Made by a program: the position numbers and the translations under genes. This document shows positions 8,534 through 15,530 of a stretch of 43,504 nt of DNA, in pieces. Source of the stretch: a virus; the IMG/VR virus record IMGVR_UViG_3300027861_000056, positions 1 through 43,504 of that record. The stretch is one strand, 5' to 3'. The first letter of the stretch is position 1, and every line of letters begins with the position of its first letter. The notes beneath the pieces were generated by a model. That model saw only the letters and a list, made by a program, of their open reading frames with translations. It was not told where the DNA came from and did not search any database.

Positions 8534-8570
8534 AATTTTTATTTTTTTTTATTTTTATTTATTTTTATTA

Positions 8571-10091
8571 TTATTTATTATCGACTCTTTTCATAAGGTC
8601 CATAATTCTTGAAGTTTCTTTATCAACATAAGCAGTACTTTCGTTTAATTGCTTAGAAGAGCTAGATGTTACTTCTTTATTCATTTTATTTCCAATTGAT
8701 TCGTTCATTGGTTTTCTTGAACCTAATTCACTTGCAATTGTTTTATATAACTTTTTCGATTCCTTAAGAGTTGAAACTTCATTATCAAATCTATTAAAGA
8801 TTCCTTCTTTTTCATCTCTTGTAGTGGAATGTTCCATAAATAACTTAGTTGTATAAGTTAAATTAGAATTAAAAACTACTGTCTCCGCTAACATTGTTCT
8901 AAATTGCTTAAGTGCTTTCTTGTACTCGCCATTCTTAGCCTTAAGGTCTTTAGCCTCTGTTAATAGAGTATTATATTTTTTGTTAGATTCGTTAACTGCT
9001 GTTACATTAGGAGCTTTAACATTGTTTGCATCAGCACCAGCACCTTGAATTTCAGTTTGAACATTAGCAACAATACGTTTCTTACCAACTTGTATCTTTT
9101 CAGATACTTTATCACCTTCAGCAACTCCATCTTCTTCAGTTAAATCATTTTCATTACAGTCTTCGTCAACTTCTTTTTCATTCATTACCATTTGACCTTC
9201 ACCCTTACCGTGCGCTTGGTCTTCTTCAAATCCACCTTCTAAGTTATCACCAGCCCAGTTATCATCTTTTTTGTTTCCTACTGGAGCAGTAACATCATCA
9301 ATGTCTCCTGTTTGTAAAGTATTTTCATCTAACGCTATTTCATACACAACATTTTCTTCATCTTCTTCGTCACCGATTGCATCTAAATCAACTTCTCCAT
9401 CTACAGCATCAACTGCATCTAAATCCATATCATCATCTACATCGTCAATGTCCATATCAACATCTAAATCAACTTCTCCATCTACAGCATCAACTGCATC
9501 TAAATCCATTTCTATATCATCTGAATAATCATCCTCCACTTCTGGAGTACTCTCGCCAGTTTTTATTACAAACTCGCCTGGTTCATTAACTGTAAGTTTT
9601 ACCTCACCAGCTTCGTCATCGACTACTACTTCGATTTCATCATCACCAGTTAACTTTTTGTAAACTGAGATAACGTCTTCATCAGATGCCATCGTCATAT
9701 CCATCTCAACTTCATCGTCTGATGCTACCGCATCCATTCCAGATTCGTAATCACCTTCAAGGTCACCACCTATTTCTAAGTCTTCGATTTCTTTATCACC
9801 AGTTAGTTCAGCATTTAAATCAAGTTCCATATCATCTCCTTCTGGAGCTTCTACTTCTTCTGGTTCTTCTGCATCCATATCATCTCCTTCTGGAGCTTCC
9901 ATTTCTTCTGGTTCTACTGCCTCAACATCCTCTTCTGTATAATCTTCTTTTAAAGATTCTTTCACTAATTCGTCAATTTCTTCTTTCGCAACGGAACGAA
10001 GTATTTCTTTCGAGTTGGCATTTAGAGCTTCCTGGATTCTTTTCGCATCCATTATTGCTTCTTCTAAAATTGATTTTTTTTTATCAGCCAT
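8571..10091 (-). CDS. Acidic prohead scaffold/core protein (gp22-like position)
   Basis: This 506-residue protein lies exactly where T4 has gene 22, between prohead protease and major capsid protein. N-terminal helices (KKKSILEEAIMDAKRIQEAL) lead into a very acidic, repeat-rich region (about 50-260). There, EEPEE-V/M-EAPEGDDM and DAVDAVDGEVDLD units recur. The C-terminal part is helical (EAKDLKAKNGEYKKALKQFR) and resembles scaffold cores. Several L-x-E sites (for example L-K-E, L-T-E) would let the protease degrade it, as happens to gp22. It is much longer than T4 gp22 because of the acidic repeats. The role as scaffold comes from position, charge and coiled-coil content. Confidence 0.7.
   Translation of the reverse strand: MADKKKSILEEAIMDAKRIQEALNANSKEILRSVAKEEIDELVKESLKEDYTEEDVEAVEPEEMEAPEGDDMDAEEPEEVEAPEGDDMELDLNAELTGDKEIEDLEIGGDLEGDYESGMDAVASDDEVEMDMTMASDEDVISVYKKLTGDDEIEVVVDDEAGEVKLTVNEPGEFVIKTGESTPEVEDDYSDDIEMDLDAVDAVDGEVDLDVDMDIDDVDDDMDLDAVDAVDGEVDLDAIGDEEDEENVVYEIALDENTLQTGDIDDVTAPVGNKKDDNWAGDNLEGGFEEDQAHGKGEGQMVMNEKEVDEDCNENDLTEEDGVAEGDKVSEKIQVGKKRIVANVQTEIQGAGADANNVKAPNVTAVNESNKKYNTLLTEAKDLKAKNGEYKKALKQFRTMLAETVVFNSNLTYTTKLFMEHSTTRDEKEGIFNRFDNEVSTLKESKKLYKTIASELGSRKPMNESIGNKMNKEVTSSSSKQLNESTAYVDKETSRIMDLMKRVDNK
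9380..9509 (-). repeat. 81-nt period direct repeat in scaffold gene
   Basis: The 49-nt segment at 9380-9428 recurs at 9461-9509. It encodes the repeated DAVDAVDGEVDLD acidic unit. The frame is kept (81 nt is 27 codons). Confidence 0.85.
9827..9918 (-). repeat. 48-nt tandem repeat in scaffold gene
   Basis: Two near-identical 48-nt units encode the E-P-E-E-V/M-E-A-P-E-G-D-D-M motif (16 codons per unit). They lengthen the acidic N-terminal part of the scaffold protein. Confidence 0.8.
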
Positions 10092-10121
10092 TTTTTTAAA
10101 TATTAATTTATATTTTTATGT

Positions 10122-10147
10122 AAGCGGATGAATATTTATTTCCGCTT
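10122..10147 (-). other. Hairpin in the scaffold-gene leader
   Basis: AAGCGGA and TCCGCTT pair around a 12-nt AT-rich loop. On the minus strand it lies just after the ATATTTAT motif at 10152-10159, so it would form the very 5' end of the scaffold mRNA. There is no T run behind it on the minus strand, so it is read as a leader hairpin and not a terminator. Confidence 0.5.
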
Positions 10148-10151
10148 GTTA

Positions 10152-10159
10152 ATAAATAT
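10152..10159 (-). promoter_or_regulatory. ATATTTAT late-type promoter motif for scaffold/capsid genes
   Basis: On the minus strand GATATATTTATTA lies about 60 nt before the scaffold ATG, with a hairpin between. No closer motif precedes the major capsid gene, so this is a candidate promoter for both. Confidence 0.4.
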
Positions 10160-10198
10160 ATCTTTTTTATATAAAAAGACATTTTTTTTTATTTTTTT

Positions 10199-10897
10199 TT
10201 AATCTAACAAAAATTTATTAATCTTATCGACCAATAGATTTTTATTTTCATCAATAGATTCTGTAAATTGTTTTGCTTCCTTATGGTCTTTAAACATCCA
10301 AGAGCCAGGTGTACTTGGGGACGTTACAACGTCCCAACAAATCAACTCAAAATCATCTTGAACAATGTTCTGTCCATTTACCTCTTTAAGTGAGCCAACC
10401 CCCCTTGAAGAAACACCAATCATAATATTATTTCTAACTAAGTTAGCAACCTCATCACCCTTACAAGAAATTATACCTTGATTAACGTATCCTGGTGACA
10501 TAAGAATTTCCATCTTACCCATGAGCGTTTTATTCTCCCACCATGTTTCAATAATGTTATGTGATATTCTATCACCAGCAATAATAGAAGATTCTGGGTG
10601 GTCTAATTCGCCTAATGCTCTTCTCTCTTTAATAAGTTGTTGATAGTTGTTGTTTTCTCTTACAAGAATATCTTTAGGGTAGATTCTCCCATTCCTGTTT
10701 TGAACTCCCCACTTCTGTAATACTACATAAAGTACCAATGGGTCAGCGATAACTTGTGAACCGCTGTTAATCTTTTTAATCTCGTTTACAAAGTCTTTGT
10801 TTCTTTCGTCACTTGGGTTAACAAAACCAGCGTCTTGTTCGATAAGATATCCGAATCCTGTTTGACCTGGTTTAATTATTTTTATTTCATCTGACAT
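10199..10897 (-). CDS. gp21: Prohead core protease (gp21-like)
   Basis: This 232-residue serine protease belongs to the herpesvirus-assemblin-like prohead protease family and matures the head by cutting scaffold and capsid proteins at (L/I)-x-E. The motif NRNGRIYPKDIL is followed by GELDHPE with the catalytic histidine at about residue 100. Then comes IGVSSRGVGSL with the catalytic serine at about 163/164, and a D-rich strand (DDFELICWDVVTSPSTPGS). Length is close to T4 gp21 (212). It lies upstream of scaffold and major capsid genes, as in T4, and has an ATATTTAT motif 17 nt before its start. Its predicted cleavage sites can be seen in the major capsid protein and in the 5670/6056 leader proteins. 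Confidence 0.93.
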   Translation of the reverse strand: MSDEIKIIKPGQTGFGYLIEQDAGFVNPSDERNKDFVNEIKKINSGSQVIADPLVLYVVLQKWGVQNRNGRIYPKDILVRENNNYQQLIKERRALGELDHPESSIIAGDRISHNIIETWWENKTLMGKMEILMSPGYVNQGIISCKGDEVANLVRNNIMIGVSSRGVGSLKEVNGQNIVQDDFELICWDVVTSPSTPGSWMFKDHKEAKQFTESIDENKNLLVDKINKFLLD

Positions 10898-10914
10898 ATT
10901 AATAGTTTATAGTT

Positions 10915-10922
10915 ATAAATAT
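10915..10922 (-). promoter_or_regulatory. ATATTTAT late-type promoter motif for prohead protease
   Basis: On the minus strand TGATATATTTATAAC lies 17 nt before the protease ATG, downstream of the terminator at 10938-10963. It would therefore start a new unit. Confidence 0.45.
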
Positions 10923-10937
10923 ATCAGATAGCATAAA

Positions 10938-10963
10938 AAACCCAGAAACAATGTTCTGGGTTT
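10938..10963 (-). terminator. Rho-independent terminator
   Basis: On the minus strand AAACCCAGAA pairs with TTCTGGGTTT around a 6-nt loop, followed by a T run. It ends the 10970-11410 gene just before the protease promoter motif. Confidence 0.85.
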
Positions 10964-10969
10964 AATTAA

Positions 10970-11410
10970 TTAATTTTTACCTCTATAGTAATCAAAGAAT
11001 ATTTGATTATCAAATACATTACAAACTATATCATTTAGTATTTGATTTAAGGATTTCTCTATCTCTTTCTCTTGTATTTTTAAACGGTGTTTTTGATAAA
11101 AAGTTATTTCACAATTCATATAACTTCTCTTACCGTATATTATTCCAGACTCCCTCATATCGAAATCCACAATACTTCTTTCGGGATTAAATAGCTCAGA
11201 ATCTAGATTATCATGTAATTCTTTTTTTATTCTTTTGGTTAGTTTTTTAATTACTGAACTGTAATTAACACCCTCTTTATTTAAGGGGTCAGCCCAAGCC
11301 GAAATACTTACATAAATTGCCTTTGGATTCTTGTTATCAACAGTACCAGTGACTATGTTGTAATTCGTGTGATTCTTTACCATTAATTGTTTTCCTTTCT
11401 TAGTTATCAT
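10970..11410 (-). CDS. Conserved-looking hypothetical protein
   Basis: The longer frame begins at 11479, but its first 23 residues are AT-tract coded (FSFFLFTFNKKK). The ATG at 11410, starting MITKKGKQLMVK behind an A-rich stretch, is the better start and gives 146 residues. Visible features are VTGTVDNKNPKAIYVSISAW, a helical KKLTKRIKKELHDNL, and RSIVDFDMRESGIIYGKRSY with alternating strands and a C-terminal helix. It may be a small alpha/beta head or head-tail connector protein, but I cannot name it. A terminator follows and a weaker host-type promoter (TTG-N18-TATATTTG) lies upstream at 11456-11484. Confidence 0.75.
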   Translation of the reverse strand: MITKKGKQLMVKNHTNYNIVTGTVDNKNPKAIYVSISAWADPLNKEGVNYSSVIKKLTKRIKKELHDNLDSELFNPERSIVDFDMRESGIIYGKRSYMNCEITFYQKHRLKIQEKEIEKSLNQILNDIVCNVFDNQIFFDYYRGKN

Positions 11411-11455
11411 ATTAATCTTTTTTTTATTAAATGTAAATAAAAAAAATGAGAAAGT

Positions 11456-11484
11456 CAAATATATATTTTTACTTCTCAACCCAA
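11456..11484 (-). promoter_or_regulatory. Weak host-type promoter candidate (TTG-N18-TATATTTG)
   Basis: On the minus strand TATATTTG (11463-11456) is preceded by TTG at 11484-11482 with an 18-nt spacer, shorter than the 20 nt of the others here. It would serve the gene starting at 11410. Confidence 0.35.
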
Positions 11485-11600
11485 TCTTCTAAAGATTTAA
11501 TTGTTGTAGATAAAAGCATGATAACAGCTCTATATGGGTTCACGTTTGAAGCTGGTCTTATATCCCCAAAATAACCCTTACCATCTAATTTAGTTTGTAT
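11469..11600 (-). CDS. Coding-like segment without a canonical start codon
   Basis: From 11600 the minus strand reads I-Q-T-K-L-D-G-K-G-Y-F-G-D-I-R-P-A-S-N-V, ending K-S-L-E-D-W-V-E-K and TAA. That is 43 residues with a convincing protein-like composition. Two TAA codons precede it directly and the first codon available is ATA; no ATG or GTG fits a full-length product (one internal GTG gives 25 residues). It may be a small gene using an AUA start, a decayed gene, or a stretch with a sequencing error. It lies between the holin-like gene and the gene at 11410. Confidence 0.3.
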   Translation of the reverse strand: MQTKLDGKGYFGDIRPASNVNPYRAVIMLLSTTIKSLEDWVEK

Positions 11601-11606
11601 TTGTTA

Positions 11607-11942
11607 TTAACTTTTAAATAACGCTATGAATATTCCGAAACCTACCTGAACCACTGTCCATACAGTTATAGCTACAGTTTTAAAAACATTTAACGAAGCT
11701 ACATCTTTTTTAATTTCTTTTAGTGTATTAGGACTAGCTATATCGTCCATATAACGCTTCCACTTACCTATTGCTTCCAAGTCCCTTTCTATCGTATCTA
11801 CCTTACCTAGTTTTAGGTTAATCTCATTAAGGGTCTCTTGAATCTTCTCATCATTATCATTCAACCTTTCTAGTTCAGCCAATACTAATTTAGAATACTC
11901 ATTCCACCCATTCTGTGGGACTCCTTCCTTACTCATTTCCAT
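11607..11942 (-). CDS. Coiled-coil protein with C-terminal membrane helix (holin-like?)
   Basis: This 111-residue protein has an N-terminal PQNGWNEYSKLVLAELERL, a long coiled coil (about 30-80) and a single hydrophobic segment at the C-terminus (about 88-109, FKTVAITVWTVVQVGFGIFI). This layout is found in small phage membrane proteins often annotated as holin or superinfection-type proteins. Its start is 2 nt behind the stop of the PAS gene, so the two are probably translated together. ATG codons at 11942 and 11936 are both possible. Sitting inside the head cluster is unusual for a lysis gene; anchoring of assembling heads to the membrane is another possibility. Confidence 0.7.
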   Translation of the reverse strand: MEMSKEGVPQNGWNEYSKLVLAELERLNDNDEKIQETLNEINLKLGKVDTIERDLEAIGKWKRYMDDIASPNTLKEIKKDVASLNVFKTVAITVWTVVQVGFGIFIALFKS

Positions 11943-11944
11943 TT

Positions 11945-12394
11945 CTATAAGTTTGTTAAATCTATGTGCATACCAACCATCTTGATTGGCTCACCATTAT
12001 TATTCCATTCTATAACCTTTCCCCTACAAAGTATTTTAACTTCATGTCCATTTTTATGTTTATATCTAGCCACAATTCTAAATGGATAATCACCATTACT
12101 ATCGATATGTTTTTTTAATTCACAGTTCATCTTATCCAAATCATCATTTAACATTAAATCATTCCAGGTTTCTGGGGTATTAGGTAACTCATGGTCTTTG
12201 TACCCTAGTTGAAGTTTGTAGTTAGGGCTTAAGAACGCTGTACCATGTTCCATATCCCATTCCCATAACCCATCAGAACTTGCTTCAAGTATAGCCTCTA
12301 AAGTGTCTTTTCTTCTGAATACAGAAGTGTCTCTAATAGTTAACTGTTCCACTAAAACTTTTAATTTATTTATGTTTTCTGATTTAGATAACAT
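11945..12394 (-). CDS. Stand-alone PAS-domain protein
   Basis: This 149-residue protein consists of a short N-terminal helix plus one PAS fold (about 30-147). ILEASSDGLWEWDMEHGTAF begins the domain, followed by LSPNYKLQLGYKDHEL, WNDLMLNDDLDKMNCEL and FRIVARYKHKNGHEVKILCR, ending GEPIKMVGMHIDLT. This is the PAS_3-type pattern seen in bacterial histidine kinases and cyclases, but no kinase, GGDEF or DNA-binding domain follows. It is 1 nt downstream of the 12396 gene and 2 nt upstream of the membrane protein gene, in the head cluster. It could bind a ligand or act as a protein-interaction module; its function in a phage head operon is unknown. Confidence 0.85.
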   Translation of the reverse strand: MLSKSENINKLKVLVEQLTIRDTSVFRRKDTLEAILEASSDGLWEWDMEHGTAFLSPNYKLQLGYKDHELPNTPETWNDLMLNDDLDKMNCELKKHIDSNGDYPFRIVARYKHKNGHEVKILCRGKVIEWNNNGEPIKMVGMHIDLTNL

Positions 12395-12395
12395 A

Positions 12396-13148
12396 TTACA
12401 TTAAATCTTCTTTTAAATCTAATATTTTAAATATGTCTTTATCAAAACTTTCTTTAATATATTTTCTATTTAATAAATTATCTTTAACGGACAGTAAACT
12501 TTCTTTTAAATCAGTGTTAGCGTCTTTAAGTTTATCGTTAACTAATACTAAACATTCTTTAACTGTTTTTGAAAATAAAGCAATATTATATGTTTCATTA
12601 TTTTCTATAATTACCTTAAGTGTATCTATTTGTGATTCCGTTAAGTCACTATACTTCTCATTGAATCTATCAACAACTAAAGGTGCAAATATTTTATTAG
12701 ATATACCAACACCCTCATTAACTTGTCTATATACATTTGATTTAACATACTCTATAGTTTCGTTTAATGAATCAACAAACTTATTGATATTCTTAGAGAA
12801 AATCATATTAGTAATATTCTCATGTAGTTTATCGTTTACATAAGACTCTTTAACGGTTCTGCCGTTAGCTAACTTAAATAAAGTAGTATTAGCTTCTAAT
12901 ATATCTTGTCTATCATACGACTTTAATAAATCGATATTTCTCTTTATCTTTTCACTAGCTTTAAATTGGTTATCCTCCGTCAATGATTCGATTGATGTGT
13001 ATATATTGAATTGAGTTTTTAATATCTCATTTTCCTTAATCATTTTTAAATAGTTCTTAAAGGCATCTCTCTTATCAGCATTCTTAGAGCCCATAGATTC
13101 TGATAACATTGTATTAAAAACATTTTTAATTTTACCGAAATTTCTCAT
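12396..13148 (-). CDS. Hypothetical helical protein between portal and PAS genes
   Basis: This 250-residue protein appears almost entirely alpha-helical. It opens MRNFGKIKNVFNTMLSESMG, with an L-S-E followed by S that fits the prohead protease rule. The rest contains many helix-forming segments (for example NKIFAPLVVDRFNEKYSDL). There are no enzyme motifs. In T4 the space between portal and protease holds the prohead core genes 67 and 68. Position, helical content and an early L-x-E site make a core or internal head protein plausible, but homology is not visible. An ATATTTAT motif lies 19 nt upstream of the start. Confidence 0.75.
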   Translation of the reverse strand: MRNFGKIKNVFNTMLSESMGSKNADKRDAFKNYLKMIKENEILKTQFNIYTSIESLTEDNQFKASEKIKRNIDLLKSYDRQDILEANTTLFKLANGRTVKESYVNDKLHENITNMIFSKNINKFVDSLNETIEYVKSNVYRQVNEGVGISNKIFAPLVVDRFNEKYSDLTESQIDTLKVIIENNETYNIALFSKTVKECLVLVNDKLKDANTDLKESLLSVKDNLLNRKYIKESFDKDIFKILDLKEDLM

Positions 13149-13167
13149 AGTTAAATCTTTTATAATA

Positions 13168-13175
13168 ATAAATAT
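13168..13175 (-). promoter_or_regulatory. ATATTTAT late-type promoter motif
   Basis: On the minus strand AGATATTTATTATTA lies 19 nt before the ATG at 13148, just after the portal gene. Confidence 0.4.
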
Positions 13176-13195
13176 CTATTTTATAGATAAAACAC

Positions 13196-15220
13196 TCAAT
13201 CATCAATCATTTTATCGATGTCATTAATCATATCATTAATATTTTCATTAATTTTTATGTTCTTATCCACTATCTTAACCCTTTCATTCATAATCTCCTT
13301 TTCCTTTGGTTTAATAGAAGTTATTAACTTATCGTAATAGTTTCCTTGGTACTTATTAATTTTCTTATTAATTTTATCTTTACTTTCAGTAATTAAGTTT
13401 TCAGTTCTCTTAATTGACTCTTCAGTAGCTTCTGGTTCATCACCACCGAAGCCTTCATCACCACCTTCATCATCACCGAAGCCTTCATCACCACCTTCAC
13501 CGAAGCCTTCATCACCACCTTCACCGAAGTCAAGACCACCGCCTCCACCACCGAAGCCGCCTCCACCGCCTCCACCACCGAAGCCTTCATCACCACCTTC
13601 ATCACCACCTTCATCACCACCACCAGACTCACCTTCTTGAGCAACCTTAATATCACCATATATCCTATCAACCTCATCGAATGTACCAGTATGTTTAATA
13701 ACCGATGATGTTTTTTCTAATTCAGAAGAAGCAGCTTTCTCCATTCTCTGTTCAAGTAAATCTTGTTTAATTTCATCATCAGCCCATCCAAGAATTTCTC
13801 TTTTTGCCCTAGTCATAGACATAACACCGAATCCATTACCAGAGTCACTAACAGCATCTTTAAAAAGTGTAACCTTAGCTTGTAAATGTTCAACTTTAAG
13901 CATCTCTGCTTGTGTAGATGGATTATTAAGTGCAAGTGTAAAATTATCTAATTCTTCATCAAGACCTAAAAGGAATAAGTGTAAGATAGCAATCTTATTT
14001 AATTCCATTATCATAGCTTGTTGGATTCTATTAATTGTTCTAGTGAATCTAATATCCTGTAAAGCTAAATTCTTACCCTCGCCCATAGCATCTTCATACC
14101 CTAAGAAAGACTTAGGTACCCTTAATGCTGTAAATAATTTCTTTTGTAAATATTCGATATCTGCAATTTGGTCAAGATTAGACGCTCCAGCAAGAACATC
14201 AATTGGATTAGGAGCATCTTCACTTCTAACTGGAATAAAGAAATCCTGGTCATTCGCCATTTGATTATATTGTAAATCTATTTGACCAGTTTGTGGGTCA
14301 ACAACAGGACTTCTCTTAAACCTATTTGCAATATCATCTACATAAGACGGTACATCTTCATCATCGATATTACCAACATAGATTTTATATACCTTTCTTT
14401 CTGGAGCTCTTGTAACCCTATAAATAAGCATTGCATCTTCAGAAAGTATTAATTGTTTCCATATTCTCCTAGCTTTCTCTAATACTGAAGTTCCATAAGG
14501 AAGTCTCCTATCATCACCTAGAAGTCTAAAGTGTGCAATTTGCCATGAATTAAACTCAAGGTCTCTACCTCTCCATATAAACTTAACCTTTGGGTCATCC
14601 GCTTCTTCTCCACCAATCGGAGTAGAACCACCGCCATTAACCATTCTAGAATATAAATCACCCTCTCTTCTCTCAATCTCAAAGTTAGGCATTTGTCTTC
14701 CACCAATTACTCCAGCCTTATCATCAATATTAAGAAATACGAAGTTATCACCATACTTACAGGTATTTCTAACCCACATTGGAAGTGACGTATGTATGTC
14801 AAGTCTATTAAAGAATAAATCCTCTAGAATTGTCTTAACCCTCTTAGATTCTGAATAAATATTAAGAACTCTACCCTTTTCGTTTATTGTTGAGGATTCC
14901 TCCATCATAATATCTAAAGCAGCTGAAATCTCTGGATAACCCTCCATAGCCTCAAAATCACTATATGAACCAATACGAGTTGTTTCATAATGAATTGCCT
15001 TTTGAAACATTTCATTATCAACCTTTCTCCATTGCCCACCAAGATACTTATTTTGTTGGGCCTGTAATTTAGCCTGGTTGAATTCCTCCTTATTTTGTGT
15101 TTTTAATAATGTATCATTACCAATAGAATACCTATTAGTTTTAGACTTAGGTGCGTTGACACCATCTGGTCCAAATATATTGTTTAATCTTTGAAATATT
15201 GTTAAATTTTTCTTAGCCAT
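13196..15220 (-). CDS. gp20: Portal protein (gp20-like) with Gly/acidic repeat tail
   Basis: This 674-residue protein forms the ring at the head vertex through which DNA is packaged. Conserved segments are FEAMEGYPEISAALDIMMEE, VRNTCKYGDNFVFLNI, WQIAHFRLLGDDRRLPYGTS, VLEKARRIWKQLILSEDAML, YRVTRAPERKVYKIYVGN, DQDFFIPVR and RVPKSFLGYEDAMGEGKNLA, all typical of T4-type portals. It is longer than T4 gp20 (524). The surplus is mainly a glycine/acidic low-complexity tail (about 527-600, GGDEGFGE-type units with a run of glycines) followed by a charged helical end. It is downstream of the terminase and a small zinc protein. No ATATTTAT motif is seen directly before it. Confidence 0.93.
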   Translation of the reverse strand: MAKKNLTIFQRLNNIFGPDGVNAPKSKTNRYSIGNDTLLKTQNKEEFNQAKLQAQQNKYLGGQWRKVDNEMFQKAIHYETTRIGSYSDFEAMEGYPEISAALDIMMEESSTINEKGRVLNIYSESKRVKTILEDLFFNRLDIHTSLPMWVRNTCKYGDNFVFLNIDDKAGVIGGRQMPNFEIERREGDLYSRMVNGGGSTPIGGEEADDPKVKFIWRGRDLEFNSWQIAHFRLLGDDRRLPYGTSVLEKARRIWKQLILSEDAMLIYRVTRAPERKVYKIYVGNIDDEDVPSYVDDIANRFKRSPVVDPQTGQIDLQYNQMANDQDFFIPVRSEDAPNPIDVLAGASNLDQIADIEYLQKKLFTALRVPKSFLGYEDAMGEGKNLALQDIRFTRTINRIQQAMIMELNKIAILHLFLLGLDEELDNFTLALNNPSTQAEMLKVEHLQAKVTLFKDAVSDSGNGFGVMSMTRAKREILGWADDEIKQDLLEQRMEKAASSELEKTSSVIKHTGTFDEVDRIYGDIKVAQEGESGGGDEGGDEGGDEGFGGGGGGGGFGGGGGGLDFGEGGDEGFGEGGDEGFGDDEGGDEGFGGDEPEATEESIKRTENLITESKDKINKKINKYQGNYYDKLITSIKPKEKEIMNERVKIVDKNIKINENINDMINDIDKMIDD
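13430..13640 (-). repeat. Tandem repeats encoding portal Gly/acidic tail
   Basis: Short in-frame units of 15 to 24 nt (such as TTCATCACCACC and TTCACCGAAGCC blocks on the plus strand) are repeated many times. They encode GGDEGFGE and a poly-glycine core. They are coding repeats, not a CRISPR array. Confidence 0.85.
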
Positions 15221-15277
15221 TTCTTTTACTTTTTATTATAGTTATAATTATAATGAATTTATACTAAAATTAAATAC

Positions 15278-15529
15278 TTACTTCACATAATCACATTGTG
15301 CATAAGCTGTTCTTACTGCTTGACCAGTAATAACTACAATCACATAACTATATGTTGATATAAAATCATCCCCTTGAGACCCAATTGGAGTTGTACAGTA
15401 ATAATTACCAACCCCGCCAGAACTCTTAGCTTTTTTCTTAACACTAGTATCTGGACACCATTTATATAGTTTACCACCCTTTTGAAACCCTTGTTTCCTA
15501 CCACATTTTTTACATCTTTCTAACCCCAT
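15278..15529 (-). CDS. Small CxxC zinc-ribbon-like protein
   Basis: The ATG at 15529, one nucleotide after the terminase stop, gives 83 residues starting MGLERCKKCGRKQGF. A longer frame upstream would overlap the terminase end and is not needed. Cysteines at about 6, 9, 25 and 45 (CKKC ... WCPD ... YYC) could bind zinc. The C-terminal half (GDDFISTYSYVIVVITGQAV) is beta-rich. The tight spacing suggests translational coupling to terminase. Function unknown; a packaging accessory or head-completion role would be speculation. Confidence 0.7.
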   Translation of the reverse strand: MGLERCKKCGRKQGFQKGGKLYKWCPDTSVKKKAKSSGGVGNYYCTTPIGSQGDDFISTYSYVIVVITGQAVRTAYAQCDYVK

Positions 15530-15530
15530 A

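Noticed and set aside
9271-10099. Long plus-strand ORFs opposite the scaffold gene
   Set aside because: They are Ser- or Leu/His-rich mirror images of the acidic repeat codons, and there is no start context or promoter.
12433-12843. Plus-strand ORF of 136 residues
   Set aside because: It is a Ser/Leu-rich shadow of the helical minus-strand gene 12396-13148.
13430-13640. Regular short repeats resembling a repeat array
   Set aside because: Units are in frame, have no unique spacers and encode the portal Gly/acidic tail, so this is not CRISPR.
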